A DNA stretch of 64,000 bases from CAXRDE01 sp964229355 (GTDB lineage: Bacteria; Cyanobacteriota; Sericytochromatia; UBA7694): positions 124,001 through 188,000 of the forward strand of contig CAXRDE010000023.1 of the NCBI GenBank assembly GCA_964229355.1. Direction: 5' to 3'. Below are positions 8,339-17,083 of this stretch, piece after piece. Numbering within the stretch: the stretch's first letter is position 1; the number at the start of each line of letters is the position of its first letter. The notes beneath the pieces are model-generated. The model made no database searches. It saw only the letters and a program-made list of their open reading frames with translations, and was not told the DNA's origin. A program made the translations under genes and the position numbers.

Positions 8339-8506
8339 ATGCAAGACCATAGCCGCTTTGACCACGTTCTCTCCCATATTCACAACAATAAGAAATCTGA
8401 ACCCGCGTTTCGCGCAAAGCGCCCCACCCGCAGAGCCCGTCAGGGATACCGTCAACCCTCAGGACAAAGTCTTGCGGAAAAATATGCCCGCTTCTTCCGG
8501 GACTAG
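8339..8506 (+). CDS. small basic protein, 55 aa
   Basis: A short open frame, MQDHSRFDHVLSHIHNNK at the start, rich in His and Arg (AKRPTRRARQGYR) and ending AEKYARFFRD. CGGAG lies about 13 bases upstream, farther than ideal. It fills the otherwise empty gap between the hydroxylase and the opposing aminotransferase, and codon use looks like the neighbours. No family recognised. A short 5-bp hairpin (CTAGC/GCTAG) follows but lacks a T-run. Whether it is translated is uncertain. Confidence 0.42.
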   Translation: MQDHSRFDHVLSHIHNNKKSEPAFRAKRPTRRARQGYRQPSGQSLAEKYARFFRD

Positions 8507-8525
8507 CAAAAGCTAGCCCCCAAAG

Positions 8526-9677
8526 CTAAACCAGAGTATCCTGCAAAGCATCTTCTAAAGCCATTAAACAGTGCTGGACGGTCTGGGGGCGGCTGCTATA
8601 GCCCATTAAACCAATACGCCAGGCCTTACCGGCAAAATCGCCCAGCCCACCACCAATTTCCAGGTTGTGGGCCTTTAACAGATATTGCCGCACCTCTGCG
8701 TCTCGATAAGCCTTCGGTACCCACACCGTATTGAGCTGGGGCAAGCGATAGGCTTTGTCCACCACAAACCCAATGCCCAATTTGTCTAAACCACGGCGCA
8801 ATTGCTGGTGATGGGTTGCATGGCGTTCCCAGGCTGATGTTAGGCCTTCTTCTTTTAGCATCAGCAAGGCCTCATGCAAAGCATATAAACTATTGACCGG
8901 AGCGGTATGGTGATAGGTGCGTTGCTGACCTTCACCCCAGTAATTCATCACCAGGGACAGGTCCAGAAACCAGCTCTGCACCGGGGTTTTACGCTGACGA
9001 ATTCGCTTCTGAGCCCGCTCACTCAAGGTAATGGGAGACAAGCCCGGAGGAGCCGACAAACACTTTTGGGTCCCCGAATAAACGGCATCCAACCCCCACT
9101 GATCCACATACACAGGTACTCCCCCTAAAGAGGTCACTGTATCCACCAGGCTCAGACAATCGTAGGATCTCGCCAGAGCAGCCAGGGTTTCGGCATCGCT
9201 CAAAGCACCCGTGGAGGTTTCCGCATGCACAAAAGCCAACACGCAAATCTCAGGATGTGCTTTTAACAAACGCTCCACCTGTTCATGATCCACCGGCTCA
9301 CCCCAGGGTTGCTCCAGACAAATGGCCCTGGCCCCACAGCGCTCCACCATCTGCTGCAAGCGCTTGCCAAAAACGCCATTGATACACACCAGCGCTGTAT
9401 CTCCAGGCTCTAAGAGATTGACCACACAGGTTTCCATGCCTGCAGTACCGGGCCCCGACACCGGCAGGGTTAACGCATTTTGCGTCTGAAAAGCATACTG
9501 AAGCAGCGCTTTGATTTCATCCATACAGCGCACAAACTCGGGATCTAAATGCCCAATGGTGGGTCGGGCCATGGCCTGTAAGACGCGCGGATGCACCTCT
9601 GAAGGTCCGGGGCCCAGCAGGGTCCTTTGGGATGGAAAAAAAGAAGATAGAGAGGCAGTCGCAAGTGGCTGTGGCAT
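8526..9677 (-). CDS. class V aminotransferase, alanine-glyoxylate/serine-pyruvate type
   Basis: A 383-residue PLP enzyme. The N-terminal motif LLGPGPSEVHPRVLQAM, SGPGTAGME (phosphate-binding region), HAETSTG, the D179 region (LVDTVTSLGG) and K205 in SGTQK (PLP Schiff base) identify the alanine-glyoxylate/serine-glyoxylate aminotransferase family. It transfers an amino group from alanine or serine to glyoxylate, giving glycine and pyruvate or hydroxypyruvate. GGGAG is about 11 bases before the ATG. It stands alone; a hydroxyacid dehydrogenase (25.8 kb) and a glycerate kinase (45.1 kb) elsewhere in the window could handle the hydroxypyruvate branch. Confidence 0.92.
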   Translation of the reverse strand: MPQPLATASLSSFFPSQRTLLGPGPSEVHPRVLQAMARPTIGHLDPEFVRCMDEIKALLQYAFQTQNALTLPVSGPGTAGMETCVVNLLEPGDTALVCINGVFGKRLQQMVERCGARAICLEQPWGEPVDHEQVERLLKAHPEICVLAFVHAETSTGALSDAETLAALARSYDCLSLVDTVTSLGGVPVYVDQWGLDAVYSGTQKCLSAPPGLSPITLSERAQKRIRQRKTPVQSWFLDLSLVMNYWGEGQQRTYHHTAPVNSLYALHEALLMLKEEGLTSAWERHATHHQQLRRGLDKLGIGFVVDKAYRLPQLNTVWVPKAYRDAEVRQYLLKAHNLEIGGGLGDFAGKAWRIGLMGYSSRPQTVQHCLMALEDALQDTLV

Positions 9678-9774
9678 GAAAAAAAAGCTCCCGTTTTTTT
9701 AACTCAGCTTAACACAGTTTTTTAGGGCTATCCCCTGTCTTTTGAACTGTCGTTCAGGTTACGGTAGAGGCGTT

Positions 9775-10443
9775 ATGGACCTTTCATTTTTAGACCTTTC
9801 ACAAACCATTAAACTGCTCGTGGGTGTTACGGCCATCGTCAATCCGATTGGTGCCATCCCTTTATTTTTGAGCTTAACCGATAACGAGACCCCCCAGGAG
9901 CGTCGCACCACAGGCACTTTTGCAGCCCTTGGCGTCACCTGTGTGCTGGCTTTCTCTGTGGTGTTGGGGGGGCCGCTATTAAAAATGATGGGCATTAGCA
10001 TTCCCTCTTTTCGGGTCGCGGGGGGCATTTTGATTCTCATTATGGCTTTGAACATGCTCAAAGACGGTAAAAGTGAGCACAAAGCGAGTCCCCAGGACGC
10101 CGAAGATGCCAAGAAGCGGGAATCCATTGCCATTGTGCCCCTGGCCCTTCCGCTCATGGCGGGTCCAGGGGCCATTTCGACGGTAATTGTTTTTTCACAG
10201 CAGGCCAAACAACCCGGCGATTATGTAAGCCTCTTTCTGGCGGTGTTTGCGGTGGGCATTCTCTCCTGGATTGCGCTGCAGTTGGCGCCTTTTCTGGCAA
10301 AACTTCTTGGACCTGTGGGGATGCGTGTGATGACCCGTATTATGGGTTTGCTGCTGGCCGCCATTGGGGTGGAGTTTATTACCCTGGGTCTTGAGGCTTC
10401 TTTTGAAGTGCTGAAACGCAGCGCTGCAGGCGTTAGTCTATAG
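9775..10443 (+). CDS. MarC family (UPF0056) inner membrane protein
   Basis: A 222-residue protein with about six hydrophobic segments and the typical opening sequence NPIGAIPLFLSLT. PLALPLMAGPGAIST is the second conserved re-entrant-looking motif of the MarC/UPF0056 family. The function is unproven; members were once linked to antibiotic resistance without firm support. The ATG at 9775 is chosen because TAGAGG lies 5 bases upstream and the protein then starts just before the first membrane helix. Its tail overlaps the opposing acyltransferase gene by 11 bases. Confidence 0.9.
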   Translation: MDLSFLDLSQTIKLLVGVTAIVNPIGAIPLFLSLTDNETPQERRTTGTFAALGVTCVLAFSVVLGGPLLKMMGISIPSFRVAGGILILIMALNMLKDGKSEHKASPQDAEDAKKRESIAIVPLALPLMAGPGAISTVIVFSQQAKQPGDYVSLFLAVFAVGILSWIALQLAPFLAKLLGPVGMRVMTRIMGLLLAAIGVEFITLGLEASFEVLKRSAAGVSL

Positions 10444-11107
10444 CGTTCAGATCACGCAGTTTAGCAGGCTTAAATCCGGTATATTGTTTGATCACCTGAG
10501 CAGGGTTTCCGGCCACGGTCACAAAAGCAGGAACATCTTCAAACACCATCGATCCCATGGAGGCGGCACTGCCATCGCCCATTTTTCGATAAGCAAAAAG
10601 ATGGGTTCCAGCCCCTAACAAACAGCGCTCTCCCACCTCGGTAAAGCCCAGCATGCGAGCCCCCACATAAAGCGAAGAAAAGGCGCCCACACGGCTGTCA
10701 TGGGCCACAACACTATACCCTCCCACTAAACTGTAGTCTCCCACCTCCGTAAAATGATCCACCAGGCAAAAGGACTGAATCAGACAGCCCTGCCCTATTT
10801 TTGCGGTGCGGCGTACTTCAGCCAAAGGCGAAGTAAACGTGGGCATAAAAAACCCTTTGGCCTGCAAATAAGAAACCATGGCATGACGAATGGCCGGGGT
10901 ACTGCTCGCCGCAAAAACATGGTACTGTGACGGGTCACAGGTATCCAGATACTGGCGCGTTCCCCGTATCGCATACCCCAAAAATGCTTCCGGTAAATTG
11001 TCGGCATCTTGCAAGATTTCAATGGAAGAATAACCGTGAGACGTCGCCTCCAGCACCGAGATTAAACTCGATGTAACGCCCCCTATTCCCCAAATGATTA
11101 ATTTCAT
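10433..11107 (-). CDS. NeuD/PglD-like sugar O-acyltransferase (left-handed beta-helix)
   Basis: A 224-residue protein: an N-terminal small Rossmann-like region starting MKLIIWGIGG, then hexapeptide repeats forming a left-handed beta-helix (AKIGQGCLIQS, TEVGDYSLVGGYSVVAHDSRVGAFSSLYVGARMLGFTEVGERC), and an ending VTVAGNPAQVI. This architecture is the NeuD/PglD/PerB family, which acetylates amino sugars or sialic acids using acetyl-CoA. The usual catalytic His region carries VVAHDSRVG. The ATG at 11107 starts the Rossmann motif directly; GTG or TTG three or two codons upstream are alternatives. Divergent from an ATP-grasp gene, sharing a regulatory region with a 19-bp palindrome. Confidence 0.82.
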   Translation of the reverse strand: MKLIIWGIGGVTSSLISVLEATSHGYSSIEILQDADNLPEAFLGYAIRGTRQYLDTCDPSQYHVFAASSTPAIRHAMVSYLQAKGFFMPTFTSPLAEVRRTAKIGQGCLIQSFCLVDHFTEVGDYSLVGGYSVVAHDSRVGAFSSLYVGARMLGFTEVGERCLLGAGTHLFAYRKMGDGSAASMGSMVFEDVPAFVTVAGNPAQVIKQYTGFKPAKLRDLNAID

Positions 11108-11141
11108 GGACAACACAGCCCTCCGCTCCAAAAACGTGATA

Positions 11142-11160
11142 AAACAGTCCAGGACTGTTT
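11142..11160. promoter_or_regulatory. 19-bp palindrome in divergent promoter region
   Basis: Perfect arms AAACAGTCC (11142-11150) and GGACTGTTT (11152-11160) around a single A. It lies between two divergent genes, so it cannot be a shared 3' terminator, and fits an operator for a dimeric regulator acting on both the acyltransferase and the ATP-grasp gene. No regulator gene is adjacent. Confidence 0.5.
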
Positions 11161-11200
11161 AAAATATTAGCCTATTTTCAGGGGTTCAGGTATTCAAGCT

Positions 11201-12241
11201 ATGCGTTCGCTTTTAATCACCAGTGCAGGCAGCGGGGTGGGCAGTGCCCTGATGACCGCCATAAGTTATTCTGCTCACATTTACCGTGTAATCACCTTAA
11301 GCAGTCATGCCCTCACGCCTGTTTTTTCACAGGCCCATGCGGCATATGTAAGCCCGTTGACTTCAGAAGCAATCGCATTTAAAGCGCGGCTTCTGGAAAT
11401 CGTGGCCCGAGAACAACCCGCTCTGCTGCTGGCCGGACGCGACGAAGAACTGCCTTTATTGGCCCAATGGCGGCCTGAACTGGAGGCCTTAAACTGCAAA
11501 GTGCCGTGCGCTGCTCCCGCTTTAATGAAGGCCTGCACAGACAAATACCTCAGTTGGAAAGCGCTGGGTCCCATCCTTTCTGTCGTGCCCACTGCCTACA
11601 CCCCGGCAGAAATTGACGCGCTGCTCCAAACTTATGGGTTTCCGCTCTTGCTCAAACCCCGCTCAGGATTTGGCTCAAAAGGTGTTCTCACCGTACAAAC
11701 CCGGGCGCTCTTAAAGGCTTTTTTAGCAGAAGCCACGCTGGACTATGTGGTGCAACCCTTGCTCAAACCAGAAGCCCATACCCCTCACTTCCCTGAGTAC
11801 TCAGGACAAATTCTAATCGGATCTGAAGCCACAGACATCAGCTGCTTTGCCAGCAGCATTCGTGTAGAGCAAGGTTACACCACCCATCTCTACACCCTTT
11901 CTCCCGAACATCCTTTTGCTCAATTCTTAAACACCACAGCGCAAAAAATGGCCCAGGCAGGCTTTCGGGGAGCTTACAACTTGCAAGCCATGAAAAATGC
12001 ACAGGGCGCTTTTGCCTGTTTTGAGATCAATGCCCGCTGCACAGGTTTAACCGGTCTTCGTGCACAACTGGGGTGGAATGAAGTGGATTGGCTTTATGAG
12101 CGTTTTGTGCTACAAATATCTCCGCCATCCCCCGCGGTAGCGCCCAATCAAACAGCCGTGCTAGAAAGCACCTTTCACGTATTGCCCCCACAGAGAATAG
12201 AAACCCGATGTCAGGCTGCTGAGTATCGACATCGTGTATAA
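11201..12241 (+). CDS. ATP-grasp family ligase, CarB/PylC-like
   Basis: A 346-residue protein. The N-terminal Rossmann-like part MRSLLITSAGSGVG is followed by an ATP-grasp core: the phosphate/adenine loop LLLKPRSGFGSKGV, the metal-binding region FEINARCTG, and AGFRGAYNLQ ahead of it. ATP-grasp enzymes activate a carboxylate as an acyl phosphate for ligation to an amine or thiol; the substrate here is unknown. The start follows weak Shine-Dalgarno-like AGGGG/AGG runs. It is divergent from a NeuD-like acyltransferase across a palindrome, a pairing often seen in surface-sugar or small-metabolite loci. Confidence 0.85.
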   Translation: MRSLLITSAGSGVGSALMTAISYSAHIYRVITLSSHALTPVFSQAHAAYVSPLTSEAIAFKARLLEIVAREQPALLLAGRDEELPLLAQWRPELEALNCKVPCAAPALMKACTDKYLSWKALGPILSVVPTAYTPAEIDALLQTYGFPLLLKPRSGFGSKGVLTVQTRALLKAFLAEATLDYVVQPLLKPEAHTPHFPEYSGQILIGSEATDISCFASSIRVEQGYTTHLYTLSPEHPFAQFLNTTAQKMAQAGFRGAYNLQAMKNAQGAFACFEINARCTGLTGLRAQLGWNEVDWLYERFVLQISPPSPAVAPNQTAVLESTFHVLPPQRIETRCQAAEYRHRV

Positions 12242-12242
12242 T
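12237..12242 (+). promoter_or_regulatory. candidate -10 element TATAAT
   Basis: A perfect TATAAT overlaps the stop codon of the ATP-grasp gene, 32 bases before the start of the solute-binding protein gene. A convincing -35 is not visible at 16-18 bp, so this is a weak call. Confidence 0.35.
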
Positions 12243-12274
12243 GACCTCTTGAACACGCAGAGGAATATCTGAAT

Positions 12275-13873
12275 TTGAAAAATTATTTGCGCGCCGTTTT
12301 ATTAACCAGTAGCTTGTTGGTCACAGGGTTTTCGGGTTGTGATATTAAACCGCCAGTGGATGCGGATAAGGTCATCATTTTTGGCAAAGCCAAAGATGCC
12401 ATCACCTTAGACCCCGGTGACACCACCGATGGGGAATCTTCAGCGGTGGTGGTCAACCTCTTTGAACCACTGTTGCGTTTTCAACGCGAAAAAACCCTGG
12501 TAGAGCCTGCCCTGGCGGAGTCCTGGGAAATCTCAGAAGACAAACTCACCTGGACCTTTAAACTGCGAGAGGGGGTCACCTTTCACGACGGGACCCCGCT
12601 AAATGCCGAGGCCGTCAAATTCAACTACGATCGTCAAAAAAACGATGATAACCCCTGGCGCTTTAAAGGCAAATTCGAATACTGGCACCTGTTCTTTGAC
12701 GCCGTCGATCGCATTGAAGCCCCCGCCGAACACACCGTCGTCTTTCATCTCAAACGTCCTGACGCTACCTTTGCCACCAACTTAGCGCTCTACACCATGG
12801 GCATTAGCAGTCCCACGGCCATCAAAAAATATGGCGAGAACTACTTTAAAAACCCGGTGGGCACCGGCCCCTATAAACTCAGACGCTGGGTGCGCAACGA
12901 AAAAATCGTGCTGGATCGCTTTGCGGACTACTGGGGTGAAAAACCCGCCATTGACATGCTGATTTACAAGCCTGTTCCCGACAACGCGGTGCGCCTGCTC
13001 GAACTTGAAAGCCATTCCATTGACGTCCTCGACGGCATTAACCCCGACGATGTCCCCCGCATTCGCAAAAACGACGAACTGAGCTTGCTTACCCAACCCG
13101 GCCTGAATGTGGGCTACCTGGCCATGAACAGTTTAAAGCCGCCCTTCGACAAGCTCGAAGTGCGCCAGGCCATTAACCATGCCATTAACAAAAAAGCGCT
13201 GGTCAACGCTTTTTTTGCCGACGGTGATCTGGGAAAACCCGCCGTCAACCCCATGCCGCCCACCGTGTGGGGCTACAACGACAAGATTCAAGACTACGAT
13301 TATAACCCTGAAAAAGCGAAGCAACTGCTGGCAAAAGCAGGTTTAAGTAACGGCTTTAAAGCCAAACTCTGGACCATGCCCATTGCCCGCCCTTATATGC
13401 CTCAACCTTTACGCATTGCTGAAGCCATTCAAGCCGATTTAAAAAAGGTGGGCATTGAAAGCGAAATTGTTTCTTTTGAATGGGGCACGTATCTGGATAA
13501 ATTATCCAATGGGGAACACGATATGGCACTGGCCGGATGGATCGGTGACAACGGTGACCCGGATAATTTCTTATATACTTTACTCGATAAAAACAACACA
13601 AAAAAAGGAAGCGCAGCCAACTACGCATTTTATCGGGGTGAAAAAGTCCATGATCTGCTGGTGAAAGCTCAACAGGTCTATGGTCAAGATGAGCGCTCTG
13701 AGCTGTATGAAAAAGCGCAGGAGCTGATTCATGAAGATGCCCCCTGGGTCCCTCTTTTTCACTCCACACAAATGATGGCCACTCACGCGCGGGTTAAAGG
13801 TTTTTACCTGCACCCGGTGGGAGAAAAACGCTTCGGCTCCATTTATTGGACCACGAAAGGAAATGAACAATGA
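12275..13873 (+). CDS. extracellular solute-binding protein family 5, lipoprotein
   Basis: A 532-residue peptide/nickel-type ABC binding protein (DppA/OppA class). A lipoprotein signal peptide ends with FSG-C at C22. The body has the family landmarks: ITLDPGDTTDGES, LAESWEISEDKLTWTFKLREGVTFHDG, NPVGTGPYKL, IDVLDGINPDDV, RQAINHAINK, and near the C-terminus GDPDNFLYTLLD. It captures peptides or similar solutes at the outer face of the inner membrane. The start is TTG (12275) with AGAGGA about 10 bases before. No ABC permease or ATPase is adjacent; the gene overlaps ndk by ATGA, so it is co-transcribed with housekeeping genes. Confidence 0.92.
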   Translation: MKNYLRAVLLTSSLLVTGFSGCDIKPPVDADKVIIFGKAKDAITLDPGDTTDGESSAVVVNLFEPLLRFQREKTLVEPALAESWEISEDKLTWTFKLREGVTFHDGTPLNAEAVKFNYDRQKNDDNPWRFKGKFEYWHLFFDAVDRIEAPAEHTVVFHLKRPDATFATNLALYTMGISSPTAIKKYGENYFKNPVGTGPYKLRRWVRNEKIVLDRFADYWGEKPAIDMLIYKPVPDNAVRLLELESHSIDVLDGINPDDVPRIRKNDELSLLTQPGLNVGYLAMNSLKPPFDKLEVRQAINHAINKKALVNAFFADGDLGKPAVNPMPPTVWGYNDKIQDYDYNPEKAKQLLAKAGLSNGFKAKLWTMPIARPYMPQPLRIAEAIQADLKKVGIESEIVSFEWGTYLDKLSNGEHDMALAGWIGDNGDPDNFLYTLLDKNNTKKGSAANYAFYRGEKVHDLLVKAQQVYGQDERSELYEKAQELIHEDAPWVPLFHSTQMMATHARVKGFYLHPVGEKRFGSIYWTTKGNEQ

Positions 13874-14322
13874 CAGAACGTACTTTTTTAGCAGTAAAAC
13901 CCGACGGCGTACAACGCGGTCTGGTGGGCGATATTATTCAACGCTTTGAGCGCAAAGGCTTTAAGTTGGTAGGTCTGAAGCTCATGCAAGTGAGCCAGGA
14001 AATGGCAGAAAACCACTACGGAGAGCACAAAGGCAAACCCTTCTTTAACGGTTTGGTGGAGTACATCACCTCTTCTCCCATCGTGGCCATGGTGTGGGAA
14101 GGCCCTAACGTGGTCTTAACCGCCCGCCAAATGATGGGTGCCACCAACCCCAAAGACTCTGCGCCCGGAACCATCCGTGGCGACTTCGCTGTGGATATCG
14201 GCCGTAACATCATTCACGGTTCTGACTCTGACGACAGCGCCGCCCGCGAAATTGGCATCTTCTTCTCTGAAGCAGAAGTGAACACCTGGGATCGCAGCAA
14301 CGACAGCTGGATCGTTGAGTAA
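13870..14322 (+). CDS. ndk: nucleoside diphosphate kinase
   Basis: A 150-residue cytosolic enzyme that exchanges gamma-phosphate between nucleoside triphosphates and diphosphates. The phosphohistidine is H116 in NIIHGSDS; K10 (LAVKPDGVQRG), the MVWEG motif and TIRGDFAVDIGRN are all conserved. The length is normal. The ATG overlaps the stop of the solute-binding protein (ATGA). The valyl-tRNA synthetase gene follows 26 bases later, forming an ndk-valS unit. Confidence 0.98.
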   Translation: MTERTFLAVKPDGVQRGLVGDIIQRFERKGFKLVGLKLMQVSQEMAENHYGEHKGKPFFNGLVEYITSSPIVAMVWEGPNVVLTARQMMGATNPKDSAPGTIRGDFAVDIGRNIIHGSDSDDSAAREIGIFFSEAEVNTWDRSNDSWIVE

Positions 14323-14348
14323 ACCGCAGAAAGATTAAACACAAGACC

Positions 14349-17027
14349 ATGTCCGCTCTGAACTTACCTACCCGCTTTGACTATGCCACCATCGAACAAA
14401 AATGGACAAAAATCTGGGATGACCACGCCTATTTCCATCCCCAGGTTGAACCCCATAAAAAGCCGTTTTCCATTGCCTTTCCGCCACCGAACGTGACGGG
14501 AATTCTGCACATGGGACACGCTGCCAATATTTCAGTGCAAGACGCTCTGGTCCGTGGAAAACGGATGCAGGGCTATAACACGCTCTGGACCGTTGGGGCT
14601 GACCATGCAGGCATTGGAACCCAGGTGATGGTGGAGCGTCAGCTCAAGTCCGAGGGCACCAGCCGCCAGGCGTTGGGTCGGGAAAAGTTTTTAGAGCGGA
14701 CCTGGCAGTGGAAAGCTGACTACGAGGCCCGCATTCATGGACAAATGAAGCACCTGGGGGCTTCTGGCGATTTCCGCCGCGCCCGCTTTACCATGGATGA
14801 GGGTTATTCTCGTGCCATTCGCAAGGTCTTTGTGGAATGGTATAACGCCGGCATTATCTACCGCGATAACCGTCTGGTAAACTGGGACCCCGCCTCGCAA
14901 ACCGTGTTATCGGATCTTGAAGTGGAATCCAAAGAAGAAGACGGCCATTTGTGGCATATTCGCTACCCCTTAAGCGAAGACCCCAATACCTTTATCACGG
15001 TTGCCACCACCCGTCCTGAGACCCTCGTGGGCGACATGGCCGTGGCGGTTCACCCTGAAGACGAACGCTATCAACATTTAATTGGCAAAACCGTTGATTT
15101 ACCACTAACTGACCGGAAAATCCCCATTGTGGGTGATGCAGAAGTGGCAGATCCTGCCTTTGGCTCGGGCGCCGTCAAAATCACCCCTGCTCACGATTTT
15201 AATGACTGGGAATGCGGGCAACGCAATGGCCTGGAAATTCTCCAGGTCATCGACCTCAACGCTTGCATGAATGTCAATGCCCCCGTGAAATACCAGGGCC
15301 TGAAAGTCAACGCTGCTCGCAAAGCCATTGTCGAAGATCTCGAAGCCGGTGGCTTCCTGGTCAAGGTGGAAGATCATGTGTATTTGCCCGGGCGTTCTGA
15401 ACGCACGGGTGCCATCGTGCAGCCGCTGCCCCTGGTGCAATGGTGGGTCGACATGAAGCGTCTGGCGGGCCCTGCCCGCGATGCGGTACGCGAAGGTCGC
15501 ATTCGCTATGTGCCCGAGCGCTTTACCGACGAAGGCGTCGAGTGGCTCGAAAAAGACATTCGCGACTGGTGCATTTCTCGCCAGCTGTGGTGGGGGCATC
15601 AAATTCCCGTTTGGTATGACGCCAGCGGTGAAATTGCCTACGTGGGCGTCGACGATCCCGACCCTGAAGACGCCAAAAACTGGACCCGCGATGAAGACGT
15701 GCTCGACACCTGGTTTTCATCAGCCCTTTGGCCCTTTGCCACCCTGGGCTGGCCCGATGAAACCGCTGAATTAAAGCACTTCTACCCCACCTCTGTGTTG
15801 TCCACTGCCCGTGACATTCTCAAACTGTGGGTGGCTCGCATGAACTTTTCCAGCCACTACTTCCTCAATACCGTGCCTTTTGAACAGGTGTTGGTACACG
15901 CCACCATTTTGACCCACGATGGCAAACGCATGAGCAAATCCAAAGGCACCGGAATAGACCCTCTGGAAATGTCCCAGCGCTACGGTGTAGACGCCTGTCG
16001 CTTTTGGCTTTCTGAAGTGAGCATGAGTGGACAAAGCGCCCGTTTTTCTGAAGAAAAACTGCAAAACGGCCAGCATTTTGTCACCAAAATCTGGAACGCC
16101 TGCCGCTTTATGCTCATGAATTTAGAGGACTTCGATCCACAAACCCCCATTGATCTCGACAAAGCCACGCTGGTGGATCAATGGATTCTCAGCCGTCTTC
16201 ATGGGCTTGAAAAAGCCGTCAGTCAGTCGCTAACTGATTTCAGCTTTCCGCAGGCCATTAAGCAATTGTACACCTTCATCTGGAACGACTTTTGCGACTG
16301 GTACTTAGAAATGGCGAAGCCCCGTCTTCAGGGCTCAGACCGTGCTCACGTGCAGGCAATTTTGTTTCACTGTATGGACACCATGCTGCGCTTAATGCAT
16401 CCTTTTATGCCTTTTGTCAGTGAAGAACTGTGGTCCGAAGGCCTGCAAAAAATTGATCCCAACCTGGGCACTCGCTTTGGAGCCGAAACACCGGCACAAC
16501 ATCTGACAGTAGCGGCCTGGCCCACCGTTCCAGCGGAGTTTGCCCATGCCGAGGCTGAAGCCCAGATGGAAAGCCTGATGGACATTGTCCGGGTGCTGAG
16601 AAACTTGCGGGCAGAAATGGGGGTTCCGGCCAATAAACTCGCTGAAGAAGCTTTCTTGCGTACCGATGATACAGCTTTGCGAACCTTACTCGCCGATAAT
16701 AGCCTTGTGTTTGAGGCCTTAGCCAAAATTAAAACCATTCACGTGGCTTCAGATATCCCCACCCCTGAGCAAGCGGCCCATGGTGTTAGCCAAAATGTTC
16801 AGATTACCCTGCCTCTGGCCGGGCTCGTGGATGTGGAGAAAGAGCGCGAACGTTTGCAGCGTGAAATCGTGAAGCTAGAAAAAGACATACAGGGACTTCA
16901 GCAACGTTTGGGCAACCCCAGGTTCGTTGAACGCGCGCCCGAAAGCGTGGTGAAAGAAGCCCAGGAGCAATTGCATGAACTTAACTTTCAGAAACAAACG
17001 CTTGAACAAAGGGTGGAAGCCCTTTAA
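14349..17027 (+). CDS. valS: valyl-tRNA synthetase
   Basis: An 892-residue class Ia synthetase charging tRNA-Val. The HIGH signature is HMGH (54-57, in PPNVTGILHMGH) and the KMSKS loop is RMSKSKG (about 527-533). The editing domain contains VATTRPETLVGDMAVAVHPED. The C-terminal about 60 residues are a coiled-coil tRNA-binding arm (KERERLQREIVKLEKDI). Full length for the family. The Shine-Dalgarno sequence is weak, so translation may depend on upstream ndk. Confidence 0.98.
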   Translation: MSALNLPTRFDYATIEQKWTKIWDDHAYFHPQVEPHKKPFSIAFPPPNVTGILHMGHAANISVQDALVRGKRMQGYNTLWTVGADHAGIGTQVMVERQLKSEGTSRQALGREKFLERTWQWKADYEARIHGQMKHLGASGDFRRARFTMDEGYSRAIRKVFVEWYNAGIIYRDNRLVNWDPASQTVLSDLEVESKEEDGHLWHIRYPLSEDPNTFITVATTRPETLVGDMAVAVHPEDERYQHLIGKTVDLPLTDRKIPIVGDAEVADPAFGSGAVKITPAHDFNDWECGQRNGLEILQVIDLNACMNVNAPVKYQGLKVNAARKAIVEDLEAGGFLVKVEDHVYLPGRSERTGAIVQPLPLVQWWVDMKRLAGPARDAVREGRIRYVPERFTDEGVEWLEKDIRDWCISRQLWWGHQIPVWYDASGEIAYVGVDDPDPEDAKNWTRDEDVLDTWFSSALWPFATLGWPDETAELKHFYPTSVLSTARDILKLWVARMNFSSHYFLNTVPFEQVLVHATILTHDGKRMSKSKGTGIDPLEMSQRYGVDACRFWLSEVSMSGQSARFSEEKLQNGQHFVTKIWNACRFMLMNLEDFDPQTPIDLDKATLVDQWILSRLHGLEKAVSQSLTDFSFPQAIKQLYTFIWNDFCDWYLEMAKPRLQGSDRAHVQAILFHCMDTMLRLMHPFMPFVSEELWSEGLQKIDPNLGTRFGAETPAQHLTVAAWPTVPAEFAHAEAEAQMESLMDIVRVLRNLRAEMGVPANKLAEEAFLRTDDTALRTLLADNSLVFEALAKIKTIHVASDIPTPEQAAHGVSQNVQITLPLAGLVDVEKERERLQREIVKLEKDIQGLQQRLGNPRFVERAPESVVKEAQEQLHELNFQKQTLEQRVEAL

Positions 17028-17083
17028 GATGAAAGAAACAAACGTCAATTTGTCATCTGGATTCGGGGTGATGCCTTAACACT

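Noticed and set aside
8503..8516. Terminator between the 55-aa ORF and the aminotransferase gene
   Set aside because: The stem is only 5 bp (CTAGC/GCTAG) and no T-run follows on either strand.
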